A DNA stretch of 64,000 nucleotides. It comes from Sipunculus nudus. Taxonomy: Eukaryota > Annelida > Sipuncula > Golfingiida > Sipunculidae. The DNA lies in contig CM049317.1 of the NCBI GenBank assembly GCA_026874595.1, positions 30,732,901-30,796,900 on the forward strand, in the 5' to 3' direction. Shown here in pieces: positions 1 through 11,399 of the stretch (the stretch's first letter is position 1; each line of letters begins with the position of its first letter). Below the pieces are notes generated by a model. That model had not been told where the DNA came from, ran no database searches, and saw only the letters and a program-made list of their open reading frames with translations. The translations under genes and the position numbers were made by a program.

Positions 1-189
1 GTCACCGTACTAAAAAAATAGTCTGTATAGAATAATAGATCCTTGGTGGTCGCTTTCCCTCAAAGTCGGAGTAGAGGCTTTTAATTAGGACAACTGTACA
101 TGCCCATGAAAATGCTTTGTGGATTTCATCGATAAACATAAAATGTGATAGTTTTAGATTTCTTAGAGTATAACCCGAATTAAAAGAAC

Positions 190-570
190 ATTTTCTCTAG
201 AAAGACGTGAAAAAAAATCTGTGTCACAGGAAATCGTTATTATTTCTCATTCATTTATTGTCTATTCCGGTGCGCCTGGATAATGTAGTTTGTGATACAG
301 GTAGGGAAAATGTACAGGATACTGTTTTGCATATCATGTTGCAGTGTACGGCAGTGTGTCCGTTTCGTGAGATGTTATTGGAATTGGTCTGGTTTCTCTA
401 GATGCAGATATATAAATAATGTAATTTACCCGAAATTGAGTTTCTTGAAGTCTGGTTCGGCAAATCCGATTTTCTCTGATCCTGTGTGTAATGTTAACAT
501 TTTGCTTATTGTATCTGATTATGTATATTCTATATTTTGCAAATTTATCCTTTTAAATAATCAGAATTAG
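190..570 (+). mobile_element. LINE ORF2 C-terminal fragment (decayed)
   Basis: Two overlapping plus frames read as the tail of a non-LTR retrotransposon polymerase. The first has a Cys/His-containing stretch (VCDTGRENVQDTVLHIMLQC, about 280-350), as in the zinc-knuckle-like region after the reverse transcriptase of many LINEs. The second, shifted, frame (about 400-570) gives a hydrophobic run, VNILLIVSDYVYSIFCKFIL, like the terminal helix of such proteins. A frameshift near 400 and the lack of RT motifs show a dead fragment. Clade not assignable. Confidence 0.5.
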
Positions 571-1428
571 TACTCATGTTGTAAACATTTTAATTTTGTT
601 ATAACGTTTGTGTTCTAACTTAACTTGCATATTTTGTAATATTTAGTTGAGCTCTCCAGCATGGAGGAAAATAAAGATAAATCTATCAAAGCGCTGGTCA
701 ACTCATGGCATGGCATGGCAGAGAAGCTTGCACATTTCATTTACGCTCAGAGAGATGGAATGCTGCATATGTACATTTAAATATGTATATTTCACTTTAA
801 ACAATTGGAGCAGGTCACTTGATTTTCGCTGGCAGGTTCATTGCTTAATGCCAGGGTCTCTCAAATTTTGTAACATATTACCAACATCGATCAACAGACG
901 CACATGCACCACGAGAAAACAAGGGCCAAATACAGATGACAATGTTTTTGTTAAACAAAAGTATTAAGACGTTTTAACTGCTTGCCGCCAAGTTGCTTTT
1001 TTGACCCACACTGGCCAAAAGCCCATGGCTTACCTAACTTCCTTTATTACAGAGCATGGATCTCCGGACTGGTATTGCTATGTGAGCGATAATAGGACTA
1101 CCATATCATGTCATCTTTACGATCAATTTCTTCCGTGTCATATTTATATACAAGTACCAGCAATTGATCACATCAACACACAGAACTTAAAAAAAAAAAT
1201 TATCCAAATCATGTATTCCCTCAATCAGAACAATAAATAGCTTGTTCGGATATGAATATTTGTGCCAAACAAAGTTTAAAATTCGGTCCTCCTAAATAAT
1301 ATGTTTTACATTTCAGAGATTAATGAACTGGGTCACTAATTAGCAATAGTTAACTTTGACCTCTAATATAAAAAATGTAAAAACAGATTTTCCTAAAAAT
1401 AGAAATATAATAAATAACAAATATCTAA
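571..1428. other. AT-rich stretch, one tiny ORF, otherwise nothing recognised
   Basis: Apart from the small reading frame at 661-780, described separately, I see no domain, RNA gene or clear repeat here. The 647-967 frame is an out-of-phase reading over the same DNA. Confidence 0.5.
661..780 (+). CDS. Short ORF of unknown origin (39 codons)
   Basis: ATG at 661 opens a 39-codon frame beginning MEENKDKSIKALVNSW and containing AEKLAHFIYAQRDG before a TAA. The composition (helical, charged, few rare residues) looks more protein-like than the surrounding AT-rich DNA. The 'FxxAQRDG' stretch loosely recalls a motif I associate with large uncharacterised proteins of marine invertebrates, but that is memory, not a search. 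No splice donor of good quality is seen at the end, so this may be a broken piece of a mobile element or a chance ORF. Confidence 0.2.
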   Translation: MEENKDKSIKALVNSWHGMAEKLAHFIYAQRDGMLHMYI

Positions 1429-1818
1429 TCCTACGGTGCTAGATATAGTAAATACTCCGGTAAAATACTTATTGATGAAGTTCCAGGTGGTAACTTAGTT
1501 TTGTTAAACGATTATAAGCCAACATTCTACTGTGGTATCGGTCTTGCATCTCCTAATATAGTTTTCTCCTCATATATTTATAAAGGAGAGTGTATCGGAT
1601 CGGAGCATCTCGCCATATATGTAGATATTGGGTTGAAACCACATGTATTTGCGCCCAAATTATTTCGAAAACTCGCTAAAGCAGAATTAGTCACTTTCAG
1701 GAAATCCTTCTTAACTCGACATAAACACATAAAAGTGAAATTGAGAATTTGGCGGAAAACGTTTGGTAGCCTTAATTCGAAAAGTAAGCCACCTCAAACA
1801 ACGGTCGCGTACCACTGA
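1429..1818 (+). mobile_element. LINE apurinic-like endonuclease fragment
   Basis: An uninterrupted frame of 129 sense codons starts right after a TAA at 1426 and ends with TGA at 1816-1818. It reads GARYSKYSGK, then NLVLLNDYKPTFYCGIG, then SPNIVFSSY and GSEHLAIYVDI. This is the order seen in the C-terminal part of LINE endonucleases (AP-endonuclease family), where the S-D-x catalytic strand and the SDH box occur. Here the SDH motif has become SEH and the preceding SPD has become SPN, so catalysis is probably lost. No RT follows on this strand. It is an orphan fragment, oriented like the C-terminal fragment at 190-570. Confidence 0.6.
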
Positions 1819-2496
1819 AAACTAAAGTGTTTTGCTGCATATCTGTTTGCTAATACTTTTAAACAAACACACCTAACCTCAACACAGCCTGACTTAAGGA
1901 TAATTTCTTAAACACAGATAAAAATAATTGATGAAAACAAAGCACTATTTTACACTCTAGAACCGCGAAAACGGAGGCCAGTGAATGCAACACAGCAGTT
2001 TGATCAGTGGGACTTCTAGAAGTAAAGTGGTAAACTCCAGCCACTTATCGGGTACCTAGCGATGCCCCATCCGCCCAGTTGTTTCATTCCTTCGAGAACA
2101 CCAGCCTTGGGAACATACGAAGGATGAGGAGGTACCGATACACAATGGCAACAAACCCAGAACTGACTATCATTGCGGCCGCTAAGACCTGCACTGGTAC
2201 TCTCAGTCACCACAGAGCATGCAAGAAGACAGGAGCAGCCCCCTTTTAAAATCTGAATTCCTTGAATCTCAGTTCGCAGTGTTAGGTTAAACTCCAAATG
2301 AATGCCTTGAAATTAAACTGGTTGAATGCGCACATGTGTACACGTCAAAATAAGTTCCAAAACAAGCAGCGCCGCGTTTATTTTTCACAAAGAGAATTAT
2401 CTGGAAGAAAATGAGGTTTAGTAATTTTGTAATAAGGTAACGATCAAACTGTCATGGTACCTACCCTGGAATTTAAGACCGCTTGGCATAAAGTAA
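1819..2496. other. Noncoding, with one GC-richer patch (about 2040-2300)
   Basis: The patch at 2040-2300 is noticeably richer in G+C than its surroundings and is open on the minus strand for 93 codons. No domain is recognisable, and it could equally be part of an unidentified mobile element. Confidence 0.35.
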
Positions 2497-2590
2497 AACA
2501 TATATAGTTTTACTTTTGTCAATAAAATGTTATTGTCCACTGTGTCAAATGCTGCATTATACGCAATCATTAAAACGGTATCCATTCCGG
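2497..2590 (-). mobile_element. LINE reverse transcriptase fragment (motif A)
   Basis: Minus-strand translation gives AYNAAFDTVDNNILLTKVKL. This closely follows the RT palm motif A of jockey/CR1-type LINEs (D-L-S-A-A-F-D-T-V-D-H-N-I-L-L). The first catalytic Asp is replaced by Ala-Tyr, and no flanking RT motifs are present in frame. A short dead remnant, opposite in strand to the two fragments before it. Confidence 0.5.
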
Positions 2591-2612
2591 CCTATCTGTT
2601 ATTAATTAACAG

Positions 2613-5600
2613 TCAAATGCAAATTTGATAGAGAGGCTTTAGTTAAACGCGAAGGTCGATGTGCCGACTGCATTAATGATAAGAGGCCATCCTTGCTTGA
2701 GTGAGGTTTTATTTGTTAACAACTACATGTTCTTTACATATATATTATATAGAGCATAGATTCGTAAAGGATATTAGCTGTTTCAGCTTAATATGAAAAA
2801 TTATTGATTAATAGCTCTTTTTTTCTAATTTATTTCGACAATTTTTAAAATAGAAAGAAACTCAATAATTCTTGTTACAATGGGACAAAGTCTATCCACA
2901 ATTCCTTCCAGGAAGCTCATAGGAATAGTATCCAGACAAAATTATTAATCACATTTGTTAAAGTCGCTCACAACAGACAAGGCATAAAACTCTTCTATAT
3001 TAGCAGAAATAAAATCATATAATTCGGCATGAAACTACCCACAGGCACGTGATGCGCAACCTTAAATGTGAAAAACTACCTCATGTAGACAATCGGTCCA
3101 GTATATGCTTTTTTCTTTAAATATTTTTTTAAAGTCAAGTATATTTTATAAAAGGATTAATCGTTTAATATACCGATCGGGACGTTTTAAGTCGCTGATT
3201 AGACTGGCAATTAGTCGTATTGTTTAGAAAGCAGTTGTTTTGCTATCTTGAATTAGTTTTTACGCAAATGCATTTGAAACGTGAAAAGTCGAAAAGGTTA
3301 ATTTATATTTTTCCTTTTTTTTAATCCTCTATTTTTTTCATTGCACGGGACGATTGAGTAAATCAGTACAACAAAGGTGGCTTCGCAGACAGTTCCAAAT
3401 TAGATCTGTTCATTATACTCTTGTTATCTGACACATCGTATTTTTAAATACTAATCATAAAAGATTCCTATAATGCCTTAGTGCAGCCAATACTTATATT
3501 AGCCAGACATAAATAGCCTTGTTCGAGATATTTCCGAACAGCTTGCCAACAGGAAGACTATGTGTTTGACTGAAACACAAGCGCGGAACTATGGAATGCC
3601 AGTCATATTGTTATCACTTTCAAACTGGCTGCATACGACTTTGGACAAGTAACATGTTCAAACTGTGCAGATGCCTATGGATTTTCTTCCGGGCCTGTCG
3701 GTAAATATTATTATTATTATTATTATGATTATTAAATTATCCTGATTACCCACTTTTTCCTCAACTCTGAATCACTTGTTAAGTGTTATTTTATTCTCAA
3801 TTTGCACTGACTGAATACCTGAAATTTATCCTGGAACGTTAGAGAAAATGTTTATGTCAATGACGTTTACTACGTAAAATTGGAAATTTATAAAACACAA
3901 ATGAGATCAATAATTTTATGTTGTTGTGAATTATAATTCTTTGTGATAGGTCTGTTTTAGAATTGTAAAGAAACTGTCTATAAAAAACTGTGTGAGGAAA
4001 AAAAAAGAATTCGGTGTGATATAATCACTTCAAAGCATTAGTGAAAGCAAGTGAATTATAAGTGGTAGTTTCATTTCTTCTAAATAAATTGAGTAAAGTT
4101 AATTGAAACGATGTTTACTTATTGCGGTTTCTCTATTTCGTATACCTTGAGGCACCAGCTGTTATGCCTAGATTCCCTTCGTATACTAAATAGTTTTTCA
4201 TGTGTGCAAAGAAAAATATGCCTTTATCATAAAGGAAAGCATAAATAGCTCACAGTCCTAATTGATAAATCTTCACCTGTACATGGGTATCCATAGCCTG
4301 TTACCTCCGTAATAGAGCGGGGTACCAGTCTAACATTAGATACACCTATGTTATACGACAAAGAGTTACATGTGGATACCATGAATAATTGATTACTGCA
4401 TACATCCGTTAATGATATACTGTTAGGGGACTTTACACGCTGAACATATATAATAATGTATGTAAAATTCCAAAATTTCTTTTATTTATATGCCGTAGTA
4501 AGGATCAAACAACAAAAGAATTTTTTGGATGGCTGTTTATGTGTAACCATAATCACCATATTTGTTATTAAAAGTCTTGTTTATCGGACTAAAATAATCT
4601 ATTTGATCTAATATAATATATTTAATCTATCTGATTCACTTTAACTTCCGGAGGCTAATAAACAACAGAAGGCATGACTTTTTATGAGAAGCCGGGCATC
4701 TTTGACCCTTTGCGCTCTTATATTTAGTGTACCGTACATTTTCAGATCTTGGACCACCATATTTATCCAATAGCATATCTTTATTGTACCAATTAAGTTC
4801 AAAACCAAAGCCGGGTTAATTGGGAATCCGTTTCTTTTATCCCTTTAATGTAAACCATATCAATACAGCTGACCGAATCTATAACTTTTTTTAGTACTAT
4901 ATATTTATGTCAAAACTAGAGATTTATTGTTCTCATGGAGGGTATTTATCCCTATAGAAGATCGGCTATTCATGCTACTATACGTGCATTAACTTTAAAT
5001 GTATTACTGTCACATGACTAACATTATGCACTATCGATCATAACCAATCAGCAAAACTAGTGCACAACTTTAAATAATAATAACATAACGATAGGTTGGG
5101 GTAATCAATGTCAGTTTTTAATGAGACAAACATCCTCATACAAGCGACAAATAGGTTTATAAGCAGTGGTAGCCTACAAAACTGAAAATATGGTATTTAG
5201 TGGGAGGATGGGCGGACGTGCCTGGAGAAACTAGCGCAATTCTGTTACCGTGCATGCCACAGACACGCCTGTATGAAGGCAATGAACCGTAACAAGACAA
5301 AGCCGTCCATTGTTAGAGTCCGGCCCGAGGTCTCCCGTTTGATAAAATTGCAAATAAAGTCTTAAATTATTTTTCTTTACAAGATCTGGGTAAATATGTA
5401 GTACTAAGTAGTAAGTACTTTTGAGCTAATGTAAAGTGTTATTTTAGTTTGTCAGGAATGATGTGATTAAAGGGATCGTTTTCTTATTATTGTTAGCATT
5501 TGAAGTGCTTACACATACAAGTATACGTGGCTTACATTACACGTAATTCCTTGTTTTGTTATGTCCTGAAATACCTTATTCAGTTAGTCATTTCGTGAAA

Positions 5601-5821
5601 TGCTTTAAATATGTTACTTTGTCTGTTTTACTTTGTCTTTTATATTAAAAATTATTAACGAGAATATCCGATAGCGACAAGATCATTTGACCTAAGCGTT
5701 ATATGAAAAAAATAGACTAATAACCTTAGACCAAATATTGTAATATGATAAAAGGGCGCACTCCATATTTCCCCGATGGAGAAGGCTCGACCGAAGTGCC
5801 CCCTGTGGTGAGGAAACAGCA
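2613..5821. other. Long AT-rich noncoding stretch
   Basis: No coding domain, RNA gene or sizeable repeat is recognisable on either strand, apart from a short (ATT)n run at 3707-3726. Stop codons are frequent in all six frames. Confidence 0.55.
3707..3726. repeat. (ATT)n microsatellite
   Basis: About six tandem ATT units, continuing imperfectly into ATGATTATT. Confidence 0.85.
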
Positions 5822-6022
5822 GTGATGGTTAGCCGGTTTGGCCACAGAAACCACTGTGGGGCAGCCCATAACTGTTCCAACAACCGTAAGAGAAGGGAGA
5901 CATCACTTAATCGTAGAGATAAATATAACTCTTTGTTAAATGATCTTAATTTGTTCATGCTATATGGTATGCTCTTGGGTAAAAGTAGGGACAGCCAACA
6001 GCTTAGGACGCTACACCTGTAA
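5822..6022 (+). CDS. ORF with a weak THAP-like Cys pattern
   Basis: The 66-codon frame contains RNHCGAAHNCSNNRKRR near its start. A Cys-x5-Cys pair followed by basic residues resembles the first half of a THAP zinc-coordinating motif, found in transposases and transcription factors. The expected downstream P-residue/'fhrfP' stretch and the second Cys-x2-His pair are not visible, and the rest is unremarkable. It may be a fragment of a P-element-like or THAP gene, or chance. Confidence 0.18.
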   Translation: MMVSRFGHRNHCGAAHNCSNNRKRRETSLNRRDKYNSLLNDLNLFMLYGMLLGKSRDSQQLRTLHL

Positions 6023-6339
6023 ACATTCTAAACGGTAACTGTGACATAAAATATTTTAATTATTAATTTTGGCCAACTGTGGTTCAATGTAAACATAAAT
6101 TCGCGTCACTGTGCATAAATGCATTGTACCTTTATCCCACAAATATAAACCAGCATTAATTACACTCGCGGGCATATTAAGGATGAGTATGATGTGGAAG
6201 AGACTAGGCCATCCCATACATAATGAAGATCATGACGTGCGGAGGTCCGATATGCAGATGCTGAAATTGATCTTGTGGCCATTAGTAAGCTGAGGACTGC
6301 AATAGTCTTCTTCTGCATAACCGTTCCAACTTTTTAACA
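6023..6339. other. Noncoding, nothing recognised
   Basis: No feature seen. The ORF at 6111-6293 has no recognisable motif. Confidence 0.5.
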
Positions 6340-7430
6340 TTGCATAAAGAATGATTCGTAGGGTGCCTTTGTTCAAGTTACTTAAATGATAGTTGGCATA
6401 ATTATTGGACCTTTAACAATGAAAGGACTATATCTTTTATTATTCTAAACATTTTGATAAAAAAAACATTGGGCATATCAGCTTAAAAACAACATTGTAG
6501 CCAAAGTCCCAACAGGCAAAGATTGTTTCTATATCTGTAAATAGCTTGGCAGACTACCAACTATTTCAGATTTGTCAACAGGCCAAAGGTCAGTCGAGAT
6601 CTATTTATAGCTTTGACAGACTACCAACTATATCATATTATACAACAGCTAAAGAGTTCACTCAGTGCAGCCAGGAACAGGTCTAGATTTCACTCCGTGC
6701 AGTGGCTACAGCTAGTACTTTGTTCTGGTTCACTCGGGGCAACAGCCTTTCTCAGCTAAGCCTGGTCAGCCCAGTGCACCTGACTCAAGAGAAGTTAGTT
6801 GTATTGGCCTGATATTTTGACCTGTCCATGCATCTTTGGTGACATTTCCGTTCACAAGACTGGTTTTGCCTCCTGCAATGACTTTTGCAAGGGATTTGAT
6901 ATATCAGCCTGAAATTGTGCATATTTATAAATTTCGGATAGGTAAATCGTATACAGGATTCTTGGCGAGACTTACAATAATTCTTTCACAGTGTAATTCC
7001 CTGCTTATTTTTCAGGAGGGATTTGAAGTATAAGCCTGAAATGTCGATACGTCTCGGTTAGTTTTGTTGTATATAGACTTGTGGCGCCACCCACAATTGT
7101 TTCATGCATCTGTGCACATAACTGAAGAGTGCTTTGAAGTATCTTCCTAAATGTTGCATGTCCATACATCTTTGGTAGCTTTCTTGTACACAAGACTGAT
7201 GATGCCACCCACAATATTTGTTGTTGTTGTTGTGTGCACCCATGCCAGTATTTCAGCAGTGACGTTTGTGTAATTGGTACGGGTACTTTTCAAGTTCATG
7301 TGTAACATGTATATGTACAATGCAAGCACTGAACATTTTGAACCAGTTACACATGAACTTGAAAAGTAACGGTCCAGTCATACCTGACTTACATCCCATC
7401 GCACAGATTAGGCCTGTGGGCCTTGTTAAT
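6340..7430 (+). repeat. Interspersed noncoding repeat, copy 1
   Basis: This block is colinear with 11400-12345: both share GGACCTTTAACAATGAAAGG, then a cluster of GTTCACTCAGTGC modules, then units of about 125 bp containing GATATATCAGCCTGAAATT and 'caagactgg..gccacc', and finally TTAGGCCTGTRGGCC. No protein is encoded. Internally it is made of nested tandem modules: roughly 30-40 bp 'gttcactc' units, roughly 68 bp units near 6530-6660, and roughly 125 bp units at 6830-7240. It differs from copy 2 by a local inversion at 7284-7368. Confidence 0.75.
7284..7368. repeat. Perfect 23-bp inverted repeat around an inverted 39-nt loop
   Basis: Arms 7284-7306 and 7346-7368 are exact reverse complements (arm contains ACTTTTCAAGTTCATGTGTA). 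The 39 nt between them match, in reverse complement, the colinear position of the sister repeat (12237-12273), while both flanks match in direct orientation. The loop is therefore inverted relative to the sister copy. Confidence 0.85.
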
Positions 7431-7903
7431 GTTTCCTGGGATTTTATAAATATACTTTGGAGTCCCCCTTTTCTGTCTACATTAGGATCGATGACCAAAT
7501 TCCGATTCCTCTCCCAAATTTAAATGAGGATTGTCAATATCTGACATGTTTCAAACATGGTCTATTAATTCTAGTCTATCATAATTCGGGGGATAAATAT
7601 TAATCAGTGTTAGCTGTATATAACTTAGGGATATATCCATTATGATATATCTTACATCTTCATTAGTTTTGTATGAATATACTTTGTTGTACACCATTAT
7701 TAACCCCTCTGAAGTTGCTTTCTCCGTGAATTAAGTACGCTTTATCACCCGAAACAGCAAGGCATAATTTTTCTGTGGTCTTGGTGCTGTGAGTTTTAAT
7801 GAGGAGAATGAGTATAGAGGATCCCTAACTTAACCAACATAAAAGTTCTCTCCTTCTCTTTGATGAAGAAAGACCATTTGCCTTTAATGACATGATTTCA
7901 TTC

Positions 7904-7908
<5 letters not shown>
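7431..7908. other. Noncoding, nothing recognised
   Basis: AT-rich, no supported feature on either strand. Confidence 0.5.

Positions 7909-7966
<58 letters not shown>
7909..7966. repeat. (TA)n microsatellite, left flank of a transposon
   Basis: 58 nt of uninterrupted AT repeat ending exactly at the terminal CAGGG of the element at 7967. Confidence 0.95.
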
Positions 7967-7969
<3 letters not shown>

Positions 7970-8573
7970 GGCTTTCAATAGGGCAATTTTTTTGGAGTGT
8001 CCGGGACTCCAGGGTCAATTTTTTGGAGTCCCACGGAATTTTGGAGGGTCCTACTGGTCCGTGCCTAATATTTGGGGGTCTGCGTCAAATCAAATCAATA
8101 TTTTATTATATTTATAATTATTATTAATTTAATTGTGCAAAAAATAAAGATACATCACATTGCACCATTTCTAGGTAATTTTATGCGGTTTGGTATTGCA
8201 AATTTTGATGTAAAACTAAATTTATTTATAAGATTTAGTTAATTGTCAAATGATATAACTATTATTTGCAACCTCGGCTTAGCGATTGTATGTGTGTTTG
8301 AGATGATACTTTGATCGTGAAAAAATAAGTAGCCTTATGCCACTTTGATGTGGTCATGCAGGCAAGTAGGTAGACGATCGTGCGTAAGTTAATTACACAC
8401 GACCAGCTTAGGTAAAGATTTCTGGTCAGCGACTCTGTCGGAGCCCGCTTTGATCTTGAGGTTGTGAAGCCTGAAACCGCGCGTCCCGTGTGACCCTCAG
8501 GGGTTGATTGCCGCGGGTTCCAGGCCGGTATCATGCGTCTCTGAACTTTATACCAGCGTTCCTGAAAGTCCTG
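7967..8573. mobile_element. Nonautonomous hAT-like DNA transposon in a (TA)n tract
   Basis: The 607-bp segment begins CAGGGCTTTCAATAG and ends in the reverse complement of CAGGACTTTCAGGAA, giving an 11-bp terminal inverted repeat with one mismatch. CAGGG-type termini are characteristic of the hAT superfamily, whose target-site duplication is 8 bp. Here both flanks are (TA)n, so the duplication is uninformative or slightly decayed (ATATATAT versus ATTATATA). Near the left end, 'ttttttggagt' motifs recur. No transposase is encoded; the open minus frame across the right half is mostly the microsatellite plus unrecognised sequence. Confidence 0.6.

Positions 8574-8623
<50 letters not shown>
8574..8623. 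repeat. (TA)n microsatellite, right flank of a transposon
   Basis: About 48 nt of TA repeat immediately after the hAT-like element. It was probably continuous with the tract at 7909-7966 before the insertion. Confidence 0.95.
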
Positions 8624-8626
<3 letters not shown>

Positions 8627-9029
8627 TCTGCAGATACATGTATGTGTCCTCTCGACTGCCATTTCTGGTAACACAATGCTGTTTACTATATCATCTATTC
8701 ATGCTCACCTGAGGAAACTTTTCTAAAGTTTGCTGAATATACATCATGCACTATAACCCAGTGGATAACTCGAGTGCAGTTATTTAGGTATTATTGTGTA
8801 ACAGGGGCATAGCCAGGGGGATGCCGGAGAGGGCTATACCCCCCTCCCTTCCATCAGACTTTGCACGTAATGTTGAGGAGAAAAACATTCCATCCACTAA
8901 ATGTATGCTAAGAAAATAATATGACAGTATCTTTAAAAAGTGAAAATATCAGTCATGTTTACGTCAAGATTAGTTGTCTACCTTTGGGATGTTATTCTTA
9001 AAATATCAATAAATATATAAGTCATCTGA
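8624..9029. other. Noncoding; contains a 'ggcatagccaggggg' type repeat scrap
   Basis: Around 8806-8850 a G/C-rich phrase (GGGGCATAGCCAGGGGG followed by a C-rich run) forms a short imperfect palindrome, as often seen in small DNA-transposon remnants. Nothing else is supported. Confidence 0.35.
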
Positions 9030-9110
9030 GCTATAGTCGTGGTCCATTGTCCGTGGTCCGTCCGTCTGTCCGTCCGTCCTCCGTCCGGATATCCGTCCGT
9101 AAGACTGGCA
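9030..9110. repeat. CCGT-rich minisatellite
   Basis: Repeated CCGT/CCGTCCGT units (9045-9106), starting inside a sequence that then becomes unique and AT-rich. The pattern 'CGTCCGTCCGTCC' followed by 'gaaattcggcatacag' is typical of dispersed invertebrate repeats. Confidence 0.75.
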
Positions 9111-9469
9111 CGTTTCGACACTATTGGACCTACGAATCTGAAATTCGGCATACAGTTAGAGGTCCCCAAAATCTCCTACCATGCCGAAAATTGAGTCAAT
9201 AGGACTTCGTTCCTTCGAGATATTAAGGAAAAAACCTCATTTTATTTTATTAGAAATCTATTTTCACACTCCAGGACTACCTAATATCAAAACCACTCTT
9301 CTGGTTTTCTTCATATTTACCATAAATAATTCTCTATATAATTCCTATGCACATGCCAGAAATTAAGTCCGTATTAATTTATTTAAAAAAGTTATGGGCC
9401 CAAAAATAATGTAAAAAAATGTAAAAAACCAAGAAAGATATTTGGTCACTTAAGACCAAAAGTGTTAAA

Positions 9470-9700
9470 GGTAGGGTCTTTTCTCAGTAATATAACTTAA
9501 ATTATTCAAAATTTAATTGTATACCAAAAACTAGATCAAAATCTTTAAAATTTTTTTAAATATTGGCAAAAATATAAAATTGGTACCTTAAATTTTGCCT
9601 AACTTTGGCCACGGCACGTTTTTTTCCTGTAGGTACTGAGGATTTAATTTTCACAGCATGTGCACATAACGATTTAATCTGTTAAAATCTGAATTTTGAA
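9470..9700 (+). repeat. Direct repeat (left), paired with 12390-12620
   Basis: It shares with 12390-12620 the order: 'ataactt..', 'aactttgg', CCACG, 'ttttcctgt', 'cactg', then TTTCACAGCAT and GATTTAATCT. The two copies lie about 2.92 kb apart in the same orientation and bracket the repeat modules of 10290-12345. Confidence 0.6.
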
Positions 9701-10289
9701 ATAAAAAAAAAAATAAAAGCTGCAAAATTAGGCTAGTTACTGAATTTTTTTTGGAAGCTCTTGTTGTACTCCCTTACATTGTCAAGCAGTCCACTTTGGT
9801 GACTGTAGGTCTTTCAGTGCAGCTCCCTATGCTCCCCAGGCTGTTGGCATAATGTTGTGCAATCCCATCACTAGGGCAAGCCCTCTCTCCACTGAGGTGA
9901 GCTTGATAAGGCTGTTTGCAGTTAAAACCATACCACAGGGAGCCTTTTTCTCTGGCACATCTAGTCTGGCACCAGTTTATCAGCATCCGTTACATCATGC
10001 CTCTAGACATTTAGATTTCAGGTTCTCTATGGTTAATATTGACAAGAATGTTTTTTAAAAGCTTTTAAAAAATGTAGATTTATGATTTTAGATATCCCTC
10101 ATGCCAGTCAATGTTTACAATCACAGGTATACAGCTCTCTGTGGGTATATAAAGACGGCTGTACATGGATTATAAATAATTGGTATCCATACTCAACTTA
10201 ATTCAAGATTTTGCCATCAGTTAGATGTATTTGTATTATAATTTTGCATTCAATGTGCATCTGTTGTAATTTTTAGCGAACCTGTGAGC

Positions 10290-11200
10290 TAATGCGTTGG
10301 TGTGGCGTCATCCGTTGTCTATACGTTAACCCATACTATTTTGAAAACGACTGGAGCTAGCATCATGAAATTTAATGCAAAAAGTTAGCCATCTGAAAAA
10401 CTCTGCATTTTCTTAGATTTTATAGAGAAAAAGCTAAGAATCCTTAAAAAATCTTCTCCTCAGAAACGGTCAAGCCAAATTGTTCAATATTTCACAGAAA
10501 TAACCTTTTATACCATCTCTCTCGGTTTCTTTGAATGGTTCAAGTTCGGTGAATTTTGGCCGAGTAACAGGAAGTTGAAATTAGTCATCTGTCCAAAAAA
10601 GCATACTAAAATGACAATCTCAGAAACGGCCGGAGCTATCATCACCAAAGTTTATGCCAGTGTTGGTCACGTGAGTCATGTATGAAATTCAGGTATTGGT
10701 GGCGCCACCTGCATTGCCTTTTTTTGTATGTGGCTCATTGGTCATCTGTACATTAACCCATAATTTCTCTGGAAAAGCATGAGCGACCATCCTTAGATTT
10801 TATGCAATAATCTGTCACATGTCAAATGTTGTGGGATTCAGCTTATTTTTTTTGCGATCTGCATTTACTTAGATTTTACAGGGAAAAAGCTGAAAAATCT
10901 TTAAAGGTCTTCTTCTTGTAAACGGTCCAGCCATATTGTTGAATATTTTACAGAAATGATTCCAGAGGCAAGCTCTCAAGTTTGTTCAAATGGTTTGCAT
11001 TTAATGAATTTTAGTGGAGTAACATGAATTTGAACAGTAATTTGGCTCAGTAAGCATACTGACATAGTAATCTCAGAAATGACAGAAGTTAGCATTACAA
11101 AGTATTGTGCAAATGTTGGTCACATGACTTATATTTGAAGTTGCAGATTTTGTGGTGCCACCTACATTGACCTGTTTTTTATGGGCACAAATCTCATAAT
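10290..11200 (+). repeat. Two tandem copies of a roughly 440-bp noncoding module
   Basis: The second half (about 10740-11200) repeats the first (about 10300-10740). Shared landmarks are 'acRttaaccca', AGATTTTAYAGRGAAAAAGC, 'aacggtc.agcca.attgtt.aatatttYacagaaat' and 'gttggtcac.tga..tatt.gaa.tt'. No open reading frame spans either copy. A G/C-balanced 'ggcgccacct' or 'ggtgccacct' block recurs here and in the module at 11880-12180, linking the two repeat types. Confidence 0.65.
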
Positions 11201-11399
11201 TTTCTCTTTCAGCTTATAATGTTTATGATGAAACTGTTGAATCGTTCAATTTTTCAATAGAATGATCGTAGGACATGGTTCTTTCAATCATATAAGAAAA
11301 GCTTAAGTTGGTCTTATGGCCATTATTATGTCTATTTCAAACTGTCAAACTGTTCTTCTACAAAATTATTCTTTTCAATTATAACTTCTGTAAAATTGC

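Noticed and set aside
2016-2297. 93-codon minus-strand ORF as a gene
   Set aside because: No recognisable domain, no splice or start context. The GC-richer patch may be an unidentified repeat.
7284-7368. MicroRNA precursor
   Set aside because: Hairpin size fits, but the perfect long stem and the inverted loop relative to the sister repeat are better explained by a template-switch mutation; no expression evidence is available.
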